Part shown: positions 32,270 through 41,380 of the stretch, one piece after another | How the letters are laid out: each line of letters opens with the position of its first letter | How positions within the stretch are numbered: position 1 is the first letter of the stretch | Assembly: GCA_001466705.2 (NCBI GenBank) | Contig: LATX02000031.1 | Coordinates: forward strand, 1 to 53,294 | Reading direction: 5' to 3' | Length of the DNA stretch: 53,294 nucleotides | DNA from: Moniliophthora roreri | Taxonomy: Eukaryota; Basidiomycota; Agaricomycetes; Agaricales; Marasmiaceae | Made by a program: the position numbers and the translations under genes | The notes under the pieces: model-generated | What the model was told of the DNA's origin: nothing | The model's input: only the letters and a program-made list of their open reading frames with translations | Database searches by the model: none

Positions 32270-33834
32270 TTCCAACTGCTAGAAACATCGTTTGCATTGA
32301 ACCTTCCAAAGGCCAGTCGTACCATTCGACATGACAGATGAGAGTATAGACATCTCTGCATCCGGAAATCCATGTCCATGTCTAGCAACAGGACTCTTGC
32401 CCTCCATGAATGGGTTATAACTTGGGTCCTATAATAAATCAAATTCTTCGTAGGCTCCATGATGAGATAGATCCATACCGAGCAATACACTCTGATCTCT
32501 GACCAATGGTTCAGGTATCGTGATGTTGAGAGGTGAGGATGGGTTGATAGACAAGAACAGTGCAGTATCATGAGAGTTGGGATAATGTTCTGGGAGCAGT
32601 GGCTGGGGATATGATAGTCCAGGTGTGAATGAAAAAGTTGGTTTGAGCCTCTTCTGGAACCAGGTAGTGTTTTTAGTAAGGGAGGTGTGACTTGACACTG
32701 GTAGATGGTCTAAAGAGGGCTGCTCTTTTATCAGGACCACCTTCCTTTTGCCCAACGCCTTCACCTTATGCCACGTCCTCACATTGACCACCATCATAGG
32801 AGAAGTAGGGTTCAAACCCCGTGAAAGTTGTTCAATTGACTTTAAGTTGGTACTCAGTCAAACACTGTACATGATTGGATCATCTCCACCATCCTCAAGT
32901 CGCTGTTCGATAGCAAGCAGACACCAAGAACGTCCAGCAGTTTTAGCCATATATCCATGTGAATCCACATCAGTGACGGGATTGTAACAACTTTTTCCAC
33001 TACGAGTGAACCGTGTGTTGAACCAGGATACTGCATCAGGTTTGACTCTGTGCAACGATTTTCCCAATAGGTCATCAAAAGAAATGGGCAATTCTTCTGT
33101 GTTTTGTGTGCTATAGTCGAATATCTCATCATTGGGAGGCAGGAGGTTGTCGGTGTTATCGGAATTGGAAGGGGTGGAGCCTGCGATAGTAGATGAAGTG
33201 GAGTTTTGCGAGCAAATGGGCCATATCTCTTCATCGCTACCAACCTTGGAGTATTCGCCGTCTTCATCACCAATCTCTATAGCATCTATTGCACCGTCAT
33301 TTTCTGAAGGCTTCTGTTGCGAGCAATGAGTGCTCGCCTTCTCCAAGTCACCATCTTCATGTTTGTCAGCTCTGGATAATGACATATTAGTCCCTGCCAA
33401 ATGTGAAGGTTTCCTTTTTTTACTTTCTCTAGGACTTGCATACGAGTTGCATGCCCACGCTCTGTCCACAGTACCAGCCAAACTGTGTTCTCTAGAGTGT
33501 GTAGTCGATATTTTGGGAGCTCGCGATGTACAAGATCTCTTGAGTGAGTCTTGAGGATTCGGCAGCTTGTCTTGTTCAGAGGGGAAGGAGAAGGTAGTGG
33601 TGTGAAGAGCGGTGTTTCAATGAGTGTCTCATTGCTCGGTGGTGTTATCATTCGAGCTGCAGGAGTTGTCTGCATCTGTGATGAAGAGCTTTCCATCGTG
33701 GTTACCAAGAGTTGGCCATGGCAGTAGGGATCTGGTCCTGGAATAGAGTTAGATGGTGTCTGTAAATGCGCATATGAACATGAGATGAGCAGAGTGAAAA
33801 AAAAGAAACGCACCAATTTTTGATCCTGACTCAA
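32270..33834 (-). pseudogene. Unrecognised gene, probably decayed, on the minus strand
   Basis: Long open segments lie in sequence in changing frames: 33,834-33,286 (182 codons), 33,481-32,858 (207 codons) and 32,815-32,429 (128 codons). A plausible intron (GTGCGTTTC...TTTACAG, about 33,760-33,815) precedes TPSNSIPG. The N-terminal part is Ser/Thr/Pro-rich (MESSSSQMQTTPAARM); TVWLVLWTERGHATRMQVL and SHGYMAKTAGRSWCLLAIEQR are the most structured segments. CpG content is higher than in the flanking repeats. Either several introns or frameshifts separate the segments. I cannot assign a family; a real multi-exon gene remains possible. Confidence 0.35.
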
Positions 33835-33845
33835 CGTTAGTGAGN

Positions 33846-34245
33846 ACTCAGCCTGGACATACGTCTAGCAACTGCCCTGACCAACGAAGGTCTCGCCGCA
33901 TTGCGCGTCGACGGCCTGATTCGGGCTCAGACTCTTTGTCGGACGGTTGCCGTTATGACGATGAACGGTGGTACAATGACGAGCCCTACGACAACCTCGG
34001 AGGAGAATGTTGAGGCACTGATGGAGGAATACGATTGGGACGCCCAGCTGTTGTTTGTAGGAGCGGATCCGAAAAAGGTGAGAATGTTGTCGGTTGAAGA
34101 ACGGCTAGCCATGGGGTGGCAGCCGCCGTCAGAGGTACCAGCGACACCACGGTTGGGACCTGTAGATGAGATGCCGGACATCGATGACAGGCCAGACACG
34201 TCATACGACTACGATACGGAACTGTATGGAGACGGAGAGTCGTAA
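33846..34245 (+). pseudogene. 3' end of a second chromovirus copy (third-ORF tail)
   Basis: The copy starts abruptly after N33845 inside a zinc knuckle (TQPGHTSSNC). The first frame ends at TGA 34011-34013. Eight bases later an ATG (34021) opens the shifted frame MEEYDWDAQLLFVGADPKK, which runs through VPATPRL to the TAA at 34243-34245. It matches 29,223-29,762 and 40,816-40,937. It directly precedes the LTR at 34,286, so that LTR may belong to this truncated element as well as to the intact one. Confidence 0.65.
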
Positions 34246-34285
34246 GTTGTGGTTAAAGCGGAGTTTACCCCTTGTTGAGGGGGTA

Positions 34286-34697
34286 TGCTTCTCATTGCTC
34301 TCGGACTCCTCCACCTTCCTAGCCCCCTTTTCCTTCTCACACCCATGCTTCTTGTTGCTTTCGGACTCCTCCACCTTCCTCATCCCCATTTACTTATCCC
34401 TTTGTACAATATTACTCATATCCCGATAGCTTTGGGAAACCTTAGATATTTACTGAACTCGTCGGCTATACGTATATAGTAGCTTTAGCTCGGTTGTAAC
34501 GTATTTAAGCGCTCAAGCAGAGACCTTAAGTCTCTAGCTTGACCTGGTTTATTTTATACTTGTGTCAACGCCAATATCGAAGGATCTCTGAACTTCAGCA
34601 AGAACGAGCTTAAACTTGAACTTGAGAACTACTTTAACGGAAGAGACTTTTCGTTGAAGCTAGTTGAAGTTGACGTTGCTGCGCAAGTAACGTAACA
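34286..34697 (+). mobile_element. 5' LTR of the intact chromovirus, lacking its first bases
   Basis: The LTR ends GTAACA at 34692-34697 and contains the conserved TATTTAAGCGCTC promoter-like block. Compared with the 3' LTR it lacks the first 49 bases, including TGTTAC, so homology starts at TGCTTCTCATT. It differs from the 3' LTR at about 27 of some 330 aligned positions by eye, which is much for an element with intact ORFs. The sequence after it (CAAGGTCAAGC) is not a standard TGG-type tRNA primer site. Confidence 0.75.
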
Positions 34698-34748
34698 CAA
34701 GGTCAAGCTGATCGATTGCCGACCTATCCAGGTCTAGGCGTCAACTAG

Positions 34749-36131
34749 GACAAGACGTCACAATGGAGTGAACAGCAACTCGAGAAGGACATCGCGGAAG
34801 CAGAAGCGCGCCGGCGTGGGCAACTAACCCAATCCATATCGAATCCTGGTGGACGAGCGATCCCACCATTAACCCGGGCATCCCGCAGGGACTTATTGAC
34901 CCCCTTGCAGTCGCCATCGCTAACGAGTCAGCCACTGACAGAGACACAAGGCGAAGTCCCAGAAACAAGGAGAACCTCGACCCCATCATTCACTCCGATT
35001 GGATCGAGAACGATCGAACAAGAAGAAGAACCCTCGCCGAATACACCGAAACCCTCAGACTCGGATACATTGAATATATCTACCGACTCTCAGGAGGAAC
35101 TAGATCCATTTCAACGATTACTACAAGGCCTAAAGAACAGCCCTCGATCGCCAAAAGTACAGACGGAAACAATGGCGGAAGATAAGAAACCATCAGGAAG
35201 TAGACCTAGGAGAGAAGAACCTGCAGCCGAAGAAGCAGTTATAGGCTCCGCGATGCCGGTACAGGTAGTCTCGGCGGTAAAAGAGGTAAAAGCCGCACTC
35301 CCAAGAGCCTTTACGGGATCGCGAGGAGAAGCGAAGAGATTTCTAAGAGAAGTGCTGATTTATGTGGCACTCAACCCAAAGGCGTTCCCAGATGATAGGT
35401 CGAAGAAGCTCTTCCTTCTTTCATACATGACGGATGGGGCGGGAGAATTCTGGAAGAACGACAAAGCCGACCTTCTGCTAGCTTTTGACCCTGAAGCTGA
35501 GAAGGTGACGTGGTCGGAGTTTTTGGACGATTTCAGGACATCGTTCGAACCTCTTGATCCTGCCTTAAAAGCGCAGTTGGAACTCAAAGACCTGAAAATG
35601 AAGGAGAGGGCCGACGAATACACCTACCAATTCATTTATCTTGCAAAGCAGACCGGATACAACGATGCGGCACAGATAGTAGCGTTTAAAAGGGGGTTAC
35701 CGAAAAGCCTCGTATTCAAAATTATGACAAGACCAGAAGGCGCCCCCACTACCATCAAGGACTGGATAAATGCAGCCATCATCTTCGATGAGAGTTATAA
35801 GCAGGCATTGGAGTACGGAAAGACCTGGGACGAAGAACATGGAGGGAAGAAGCAGAGGAGCTTCAGGAAGAAGGAAGATGTAGCCATCAAGCAGATCGGC
35901 GAAATCGACCGGAAGGAATATATGTCGAAAGGACTTTGTTTCAGATGCAGAAGAGCAGGACATAGGATCAGGGACTGCCCAGACATGCCGAAGAAAGATG
36001 AACAAAAAAGGGAAGAACCAAGGAAGATGACGAAGGAAGAAAGGTTCGCTAAAATCCGAGCCTTAGTAAACGACCAACCAAAGGAAGATAAGGACTTCCT
36101 GATTGACTTAATGGAGCAAGAGGGTTTTTAA
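34749..36131 (+). CDS. gag: Chromovirus Gag (capsid and nucleocapsid)
   Basis: The open frame runs from just after a TAG at 34746-34748 to the TAA at 36129-36131. The first in-frame ATG is 35172; upstream of it the frame is open and protein-like (SQWSEQQLEKDIAEAEARR) but lacks an ATG, so an upstream exon or non-AUG start is possible. The N-terminus is acidic and Ser/Pro-rich. A Ty3-type capsid region follows (about 35,290-35,830, with FTGSRGEAKRFLREV and FWKNDKADLLL). A CCHC knuckle CFRCRRAGHRIRDC lies at 35937-35981. Gag packages the element RNA in virus-like particles. Its last codons contain the heptamer GGGTTTT, where ribosomes probably shift -1 into pol. Confidence 0.85.
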   Translation, partial: DKTSQWSEQQLEKDIAEAEARRRGQLTQSISNPGGRAIPPLTRASRRDLLTPLQSPSLTSQPLTETQGEVPETRRTSTPSFTPIGSRTIEQEEEPSPNTPKPSDSDTLNISTDSQEELDPFQRLLQGLKNSPRSPKVQTETMAEDKKPSGSRPRREEPAAEEAVIGSAMPVQVVSAVKEVKAALPRAFTGSRGEAKRFLREVLIYVALNPKAFPDDRSKKLFLLSYMTDGAGEFWKNDKADLLLAFDPEAEKVTWSEFLDDFRTSFEPLDPALKAQLELKDLKMKERADEYTYQFIYLAKQTGYNDAAQIVAFKRGLPKSLVFKIMTRPEGAPTTIKDWINAAIIFDESYKQALEYGKTWDEEHGGKKQRSFRKKEDVAIKQIGEIDRKEYMSKGLCFRCRRAGHRIRDCPDMPKKDEQKREEPRKMTKEERFAKIRALVNDQPKEDKDFLIDLMEQEGF

Positions 36132-36160
36132 AACGGCGAACGAGGACGATGGCTCCGCCG
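36122..36160 (+). promoter_or_regulatory. -1 ribosomal frameshift signal joining gag and pol
   Basis: The heptamer G GGT TTT (36122-36128), in the gag frame and directly followed by the gag TAA, fits the X XXY YYZ pattern of -1 slippage. The pol frame is exactly -1 and open from before this point through the ATG at 36149. Five bases after the heptamer, CGGCG (36134-36138) can pair with CGCCG (36156-36160). That is the position expected for a stimulatory hairpin. Confidence 0.65.
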
Positions 36161-39100
36161 CCGGTCATTATTTCACACTTTGTACTAGCTAAACTGGATC
36201 GAAATTCTATGCACATTCTGCTCAAGTACAAAGTGGGAACAAAAGACATCGAAACAAAAGCCCTATTGGATTCGGGAGCGGGAGGGAGATTTATAAGTCC
36301 AGGTGCAGCCAGGACGTTAGGAAAAAGATGGATACGATTACCGGAGAAGATCCGAGTGTTCAATGTTGATGGAATGGCCAACAAAACTGCATGGATCACA
36401 CACGTAGTGGAATTGGAATTCCAAATTGCAGGAAAGGAGTTCAAAGAGCATTTTATGATTTCGGGAATCGGCGATGAAGAGATCATTTTGGGACTTCCAT
36501 GGCTAAGGCATCACAATCCTGTAATCGACTGGCAAACTGGAGAAATTCAGTTCCAGCCTCGTCGACGAATCCAAGTCAGGAGGTTCACGGGAGTTCTAGA
36601 TACTTTGGAACCCGAAGTTCTCATAGGGGCAAAAACCACGGCATCGCAAGAAATGGCTCATCAACATCACACGGTGAAACGAGAAATAGAGGAACTCGTC
36701 CCAGATTATTTACTAGGGTACAAAGATCGATTCGAAAAAGGAAAAGCGGAGCGATTCCCGCCTTCTCGATCATACGACCACGCCATCAATCTTAAACCCG
36801 ATTTCGTTCCCAGAAATTGCAAACTATATCCGTTGAGCCCGGTAGAACAACAAGAACAGGATAAGTTCCTTGAAGAGAACTTGAGGAAAGGATACATCAG
36901 GAAATCCAAGTCTCCAATGGCCTCTCCCTTCTTCTTTGTGGCAAAAAAGGAGAAGGGGGCACTTAGGCCGACGCAGGATTACAGGGAACTCAACAAAGGA
37001 ACAGTGAAGAACGCCTATCCCCTTCCTCTAATTTCAGAACTTATCGATAAACTAAAAGGAGCCACTGTCTTTACGAAACTCGATCTAAGGAACGGATATA
37101 ATAACGTTAGGATAAAAGATGGCGATCAATGGAAGGCAGCTTTCAAAACCAATAGAGGACTATTCGAACCAACTGTGATGTTCTTCGGGTTAAGCAACTC
37201 CCCTGCCACATTCCAAGCGTTCATGAATGACGTTCTTTCCGACTTCATCGATGAAGGATGGTGCGTGGTGTACATGGACGACATTCTCATCTTTTCAAAA
37301 AAACCGGAGGAACACAGAGAACGAACGAAACGGTTAATGCAACGTCTCAAAGATCACGACCTCTTCCTCAAACCGGAGAAATGCGAGTTTGACGTGACAG
37401 AGGTAGTATTCTTAGGAATGGTTATCAGGCCCGGATACATCGCTATGGACCCCGTTAAGCTCGCAGGAATAGCCGATTGGGAACCTCCCCAGACCGTAAA
37501 AGGGGTTCGTGCGTTCTTGGGCTTCGGAAATTTCTATAGGAAGTTCATAGGGAAATATGCGCACGTCACAAGACCCTTGAACGATCTTCTCCAGAAGAAC
37601 CGAAAGTTCGAGTGGACGCCACAATGTCAAATAGCTTTTGATCTCTTGAAAGCGAAATTTCTATCGGAACCAATACTTGTCATGCCAGATGTTGACAAAC
37701 CCTTCGTTATAGAAGCAGATGCTTCGAAATGGGCTACAGGGGCGGTTCTCAGACAGAAAGGGGTAGATGGCGAATGGCATCCATGTGGATATTTATCGAA
37801 GTTGTTTTCCCCCGCCGAACGGAATTACGAAATCTACGATCGCGAACTCCTCGCGATTTATAGAGCACTTATGGAATGGCGACACTACCTCATGGGAGGG
37901 AAGTTCAAAGTCGTAATTCTCTCAGACCACAAGAATCTGACTTACTTCCGGACGGCGCAAAAGCTGAATCGACGTCAAGCAAGATGGAATCTTTTCTTAT
38001 CAGAATTCGATCTAGGATTAGTCCATGTGCCGGGGAAGTCCATTTCGCAGGCAGATGCTCTATCAAGACGTAGTAACGAACAGGACGAAATAGACAGCGA
38101 CAACGAAGACGTAGTTGTCCTACCAGACCGACTTTTCATTAGAGGAATTGATCTCGAACTGAAAAACGATATTGTGGAACGATTGGGCCCGGACGATTTC
38201 CATAAATCGGCTTTGGAGCAGTTATTGCACCAAGGCGTGCCGCCAATCAAGTCAGTGTTATCAGATTGGAAAATTGAGGACGACCTGCTTTTCTTCCAAA
38301 ACCGAGTATACGTCCCAAATGACACAGACCTTCGACGACGCATAGTCCAATCAATTCACGAAACACCGGGGGTAGGACACCCAGGACAATGGAATACCAC
38401 AGAACAAGTACAACGGGATTTTTGGTGGCCAGGAATGGTCAAATTCATCAAGAACTTCGTTGACGGTTGTGCCACATGTCAACAATCCAAGATCAATACA
38501 CATCCTACACGAACTCCGATTCAGCCGATACAGGCACCCCAGAATTCGTTTCCCTTCCAGGTCTGCACAATGGATCTCATCACTGACCTTCCCGAATGTG
38601 ACGGAATGGATTCTATTTTGGTCGTGGTGGACCACTCATCTACGAAGGGGGTAATTTTTACTCCATGCACCAAGACAACGGACGCCACGAAAGTCGTGGA
38701 AATGTTAATCCAACATCTTTACAAAAGATTCGGACTACCGGACCAGATCATATCCGATCGAGACCCCAGATTTGCCGCAGAAGTGTTTCAGGAAATGGGG
38801 AAACAACTTTCCATCAAACATTCTATGAGCACAGCGTTCCATCCACAAACCGATGGAGAAACGGAACGAGTAAACAGAGAGGTCGAAGTTTATCTCAGGA
38901 TGTTCTGCGCAAAAGAACAAACTAGATGGAAGGAATATCTCTCGTTAGCAGAGTTTGCCCACAACAACCGAACGCACTCAGTCCTCAAGAAATCGCCATT
39001 CTTTATGATGATGGGATACCACCCTCGACCCCTTCTGACGGTGTTTGAAAGGACGATGATTCCATCGATAGAAGAAAGATTACAGGAATTAAAAAGAGTA

Positions 39101-39634
39101 CGGGAGGAAACCACGAGCCTACTGGAGCTGGCAAGACAACATATGATAAGAAGGGAAAAACAGAAGCTAGACATATTCGAGAAGGGACAGAAGGTTTGGC
39201 TAGAAGCTAAGAATTTGGCAACAGGGTACCCATCAAGGAAACTAGCCCCAAAAAGGGAAGGACCATTCGCAATCCTCGAAGTACTCGGACCTGTGACGTA
39301 CAAATTGGACTTACCTCATCAATGGAAAATCCACCCCGTGTTCCATGCAGCCCTCCTGTCGCTATACAAACAGACCGAGGCCCACGGACCGAGTTTCACA
39401 GAACCACCTCCGGATCTTATAGAAGGGTTCGAAGAATACGAAGTTGAAGCGGTAGTGGGGCACAGGCCAAAGAAAAGACCCCAAGAATTCCTTGTGTCGT
39501 ACACGGGATATGATTCATCCCATAACCGATGGATCCGCATGGAGGGAATGGAGAACTGTCTAGACCTTCTTAAGGATTATATAAAGAAGCATAGACTGAA
39601 GCCCAAAGACCCCATTCCAACTCAACCTTCGTAA
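36149..39634 (+). CDS. pol: Chromovirus Pol: protease, RT, RNase H, integrase, chromodomain
   Basis: The 1,161-residue frame has no interruption. In order it carries an aspartic protease with LLDSGA (D41) and a reverse transcriptase with TKLDLRNGY (D312) and YMDD (375-378). RNase H follows with EADAS (D524), DRELLA (E566), SDHKNL (D593) and QADALSR (D636). The integrase has an HHCC finger (H737, H744, C774, C777), catalytic D809, D870 and E906 with 35 residues between the last two, and a GPF/Y-type segment near 1038. A chromodomain lies at about 1096-1148 (EVEAVVGHR, FLVSYTGY, NRWIRM), usually targeting insertion to marked heterochromatin. Domain order and chromodomain identify a Ty3/gypsy chromovirus. 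Translation probably enters by -1 frameshift rather than at the ATG. Confidence 0.93.
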   Translation: MAPPPVIISHFVLAKLDRNSMHILLKYKVGTKDIETKALLDSGAGGRFISPGAARTLGKRWIRLPEKIRVFNVDGMANKTAWITHVVELEFQIAGKEFKEHFMISGIGDEEIILGLPWLRHHNPVIDWQTGEIQFQPRRRIQVRRFTGVLDTLEPEVLIGAKTTASQEMAHQHHTVKREIEELVPDYLLGYKDRFEKGKAERFPPSRSYDHAINLKPDFVPRNCKLYPLSPVEQQEQDKFLEENLRKGYIRKSKSPMASPFFFVAKKEKGALRPTQDYRELNKGTVKNAYPLPLISELIDKLKGATVFTKLDLRNGYNNVRIKDGDQWKAAFKTNRGLFEPTVMFFGLSNSPATFQAFMNDVLSDFIDEGWCVVYMDDILIFSKKPEEHRERTKRLMQRLKDHDLFLKPEKCEFDVTEVVFLGMVIRPGYIAMDPVKLAGIADWEPPQTVKGVRAFLGFGNFYRKFIGKYAHVTRPLNDLLQKNRKFEWTPQCQIAFDLLKAKFLSEPILVMPDVDKPFVIEADASKWATGAVLRQKGVDGEWHPCGYLSKLFSPAERNYEIYDRELLAIYRALMEWRHYLMGGKFKVVILSDHKNLTYFRTAQKLNRRQARWNLFLSEFDLGLVHVPGKSISQADALSRRSNEQDEIDSDNEDVVVLPDRLFIRGIDLELKNDIVERLGPDDFHKSALEQLLHQGVPPIKSVLSDWKIEDDLLFFQNRVYVPNDTDLRRRIVQSIHETPGVGHPGQWNTTEQVQRDFWWPGMVKFIKNFVDGCATCQQSKINTHPTRTPIQPIQAPQNSFPFQVCTMDLITDLPECDGMDSILVVVDHSSTKGVIFTPCTKTTDATKVVEMLIQHLYKRFGLPDQIISDRDPRFAAEVFQEMGKQLSIKHSMSTAFHPQTDGETERVNREVEVYLRMFCAKEQTRWKEYLSLAEFAHNNRTHSVLKKSPFFMMMGYHPRPLLTVFERTMIPSIEERLQELKRVREETTSLLELARQHMIRREKQKLDIFEKGQKVWLEAKNLATGYPSRKLAPKREGPFAILEVLGPVTYKLDLPHQWKIHPVFHAALLSLYKQTEAHGPSFTEPPPDLIEGFEEYEVEAVVGHRPKKRPQEFLVSYTGYDSSHNRWIRMEGMENCLDLLKDYIKKHRLKPKDPIPTQPS

Positions 39635-39637
39635 AAC

Positions 39638-40142
39638 ATGTCCAATGCATCCCCCGCCGCCTCTTCCTCTTCTCTTACTGGCAGCCAGCCAGCCCACGTC
39701 CCGAGCCCTGTTCCTACTGTGTCGGGAGAAGGACGATATGGCGAGAACATCACCTACCCCAACGGCCTCAGACCCAACCCCTACCAACTCCTTCATCTCT
39801 TCAATACCGGGCAGTACGACGATCAAATCAGGAACACAGCTAATCAACACAACCGATTGGAACCCTGCATCAAAAGCCTGTTTTTCCTCAGGGGTCAACG
39901 AAAGTTATTCGAAAGAATCGTTGAAAGCTGCAGTCTCGAGATTGCAAACCAGGTGATGTACGCCTGTAACTACCAGTTAGGATTGGAAGGTCCTGTCACG
40001 GTACCGTCTACATTTCCTTATCACCCCCATTTGTCCATGCCCCCTCCCGCAGATCCCAGAGCGATGTCAGAATACCCTGATCCCCTCTCCTTCAGCCTCC
40101 TCGACCGACTCGGAAGAAGAACCGACGGCAATGGCTACCCCC
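39638..40142 (+). CDS. Third ORF of the chromovirus, first copy (cut at N)
   Basis: The ATG follows the pol TAA by three bases and is in the same frame, so expression by readthrough or reinitiation is possible. The 168 visible codons have a Ser/Pro-rich start (MSNASPAASSSSLTG) and a conserved segment with NPYQLLHLFNTGQYDDQIRN, LFFLRGQRKLFERIVES and ANQVMYACNYQLG, which looks helical. Proline-rich sequence follows, up to the N at 40143. A second copy begins at 40180. No domain is recognised in this half. In related copies the C-terminal part has CCHC knuckles, which suggests a nucleic-acid-binding accessory protein. Confidence 0.65.
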
Positions 40143-40179
40143 NCCCAAAGACCCCATACCAACTCACCCTTCGTAAAAC

Positions 40180-40814
40180 ATGTCCAATGCATCCCCCGCC
40201 GCCTCTTCCTCTTCTCTTACTGGCAGCCAGCCAGCCCACGTCCCGAGCCCTGTTCCTACTGTGTCGGGAGAAGGACGATATGGTGAGAACATCACCTACC
40301 CCAACGGCCTCAGACCCAACCCCTACCAACTCCTTCATCTCTTCAATACCGGGCAGTACGACGATCAAATCAGGAACACAGCTAATCAACACAACCGATT
40401 GGAACCCTGCATCAAAAGCCTGTTTTTCCTCAGGGGTCAACGAAAGTTATTCGAAAGAATCGTTGAAAGCTGCAGTCTCGAGATTGCAAACCAGGTGATG
40501 TACGCCTGTAACTACCAGTTAGGATTGGAAGGTCCAGCGATGTCAGAATACCCTGATCCCCTCTCCTTCAGCCTCCTCGATCGGCTCGGAAGACGAACTG
40601 ACGGAAACGGCTACCCCTGTCCTGACATCAACGACACTCGGAGCCTCATCTCCCGACTCACCTCCGAACCACGAGCTGAAGAGCCTAGAGTCTCCCCCGC
40701 TGCCAGTGCCTCCTCCGAATTTCCCGACACCCTCGTTTATCCTGACCCCACTCCCGATCCCGACGTCAAACCTAAGGTCGAGTCAGTCGACTCCCTTACC
40801 GATTCCCAGCCCGG
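40180..40814 (+). CDS. Third ORF of the chromovirus, second copy (cut at N)
   Basis: Sequence from the last pol codons restarts at 40144, and the ORF restarts at 40180 with the same TAA-AAC-ATG junction. Relative to the first copy it lacks 66 bases (39,994-40,059), exactly 22 codons. The seven substitutions in the shared coding part are all synonymous by eye. The frame then runs on through an acidic, Pro-rich region (PDPTPDPDVKPKVES) until N40815. The expected zinc-knuckle region is missing at that N. Confidence 0.65.
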
Positions 40815-40815
40815 N

Positions 40816-40937
40816 CGCCGTCAGAAGTACCAGCAACGCCGCGGTTGGAAGCTGAAGAGGAGATGCCGGACGTTGATGACATGCCGGACACATCGTATGA
40901 TTACGATACGGAACTGTATGGAGACGGAGAATCGTAG
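40816..40937 (+). CDS. Conserved tail frame of the chromovirus (partial)
   Basis: After N40815 the sequence matches 34,124-34,245, resuming at SEVPATPRL and ending MPDTSYDYD...DGES with TAG at 40935-40937. In the last 16 codons the six differences from the copy at 34,198-34,245 are all synonymous, including TAG for TAA. This tail frame is shifted relative to the zinc-knuckle frame in the other copies. It is either a separate ORF or reached by frameshifting. Confidence 0.5.
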
Positions 40938-40965
40938 GTTGTGGTTAAAGCGGAGTTTACCCCTT

Positions 40966-40978
40966 GTTGAGGGGGTAA
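40966..40978 (+). promoter_or_regulatory. Polypurine tract before the 3' LTR
   Basis: TTGAGGGGGTAA lies directly before the TGTTAC terminus. A purine run at this place primes plus-strand DNA synthesis in LTR elements. The same GAGGGGGTA precedes the truncated LTR at 34,286. Confidence 0.6.
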
Positions 40979-41380
40979 TGTTACGAACTTTTCTCCTTTT
41001 TCCTCTTTCTCTCTGTAGTATTACCTATGCTTCTCATTACCCTCGGACTCCTCCACCTTCCTAGCCCCCTTTTCCTTCTCATACCCATGCTTCCCTTTAC
41101 CTCCGGACTCTTCCACCTTCCTCGTCCCCATTTACTTATCCCTTTGTACAGTATTACTCATATCCCGACAGCTTCGGGAAACCTTAGACATTCACCGAAC
41201 TCATCGGCTATACGTATATAGGTAGCTCTAGCTCGGTTGTAACGTATTTAAGCGCTCGAGCAGAGGCATTAAGTCTCTAGCTTGACCTGGTTTATCTTAT
41301 ACTTGTGTCAACGCCAGCATTGAAGGATCTCTGAACTTCAGCAACCGCTGAACGAACTTAAACTTGAACTTGAAAACTAC
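40979..41380 (+). mobile_element. 3' LTR of the chromovirus, right end diverged
   Basis: The LTR starts TGTTACGAAC and carries the TATTTAAGCGCTCGAGC block and the CTTGACCTGGTT segment. Similarity to the other LTRs is lost after about 41,375 (AACTACT), and no GTAACA end is found. The last 60-70 bases are therefore deleted or rearranged, and the element-genome junction on this side is uncertain. Confidence 0.7.

Noticed and set aside
34896..34898. TTG as the gag start codon
   Set aside because: It is an in-frame leucine codon inside a longer open frame that begins at 34749. Nuclear genes rarely start at TTG, and the first ATG is at 35172.
39560..39898. Minus-strand ORF of 112 codons over the pol/ORF3 junction
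   Set aside because: It is the shadow of the plus-strand third ORF. The plus-strand frame shows synonymous-only change, so coding on the minus strand is not supported.
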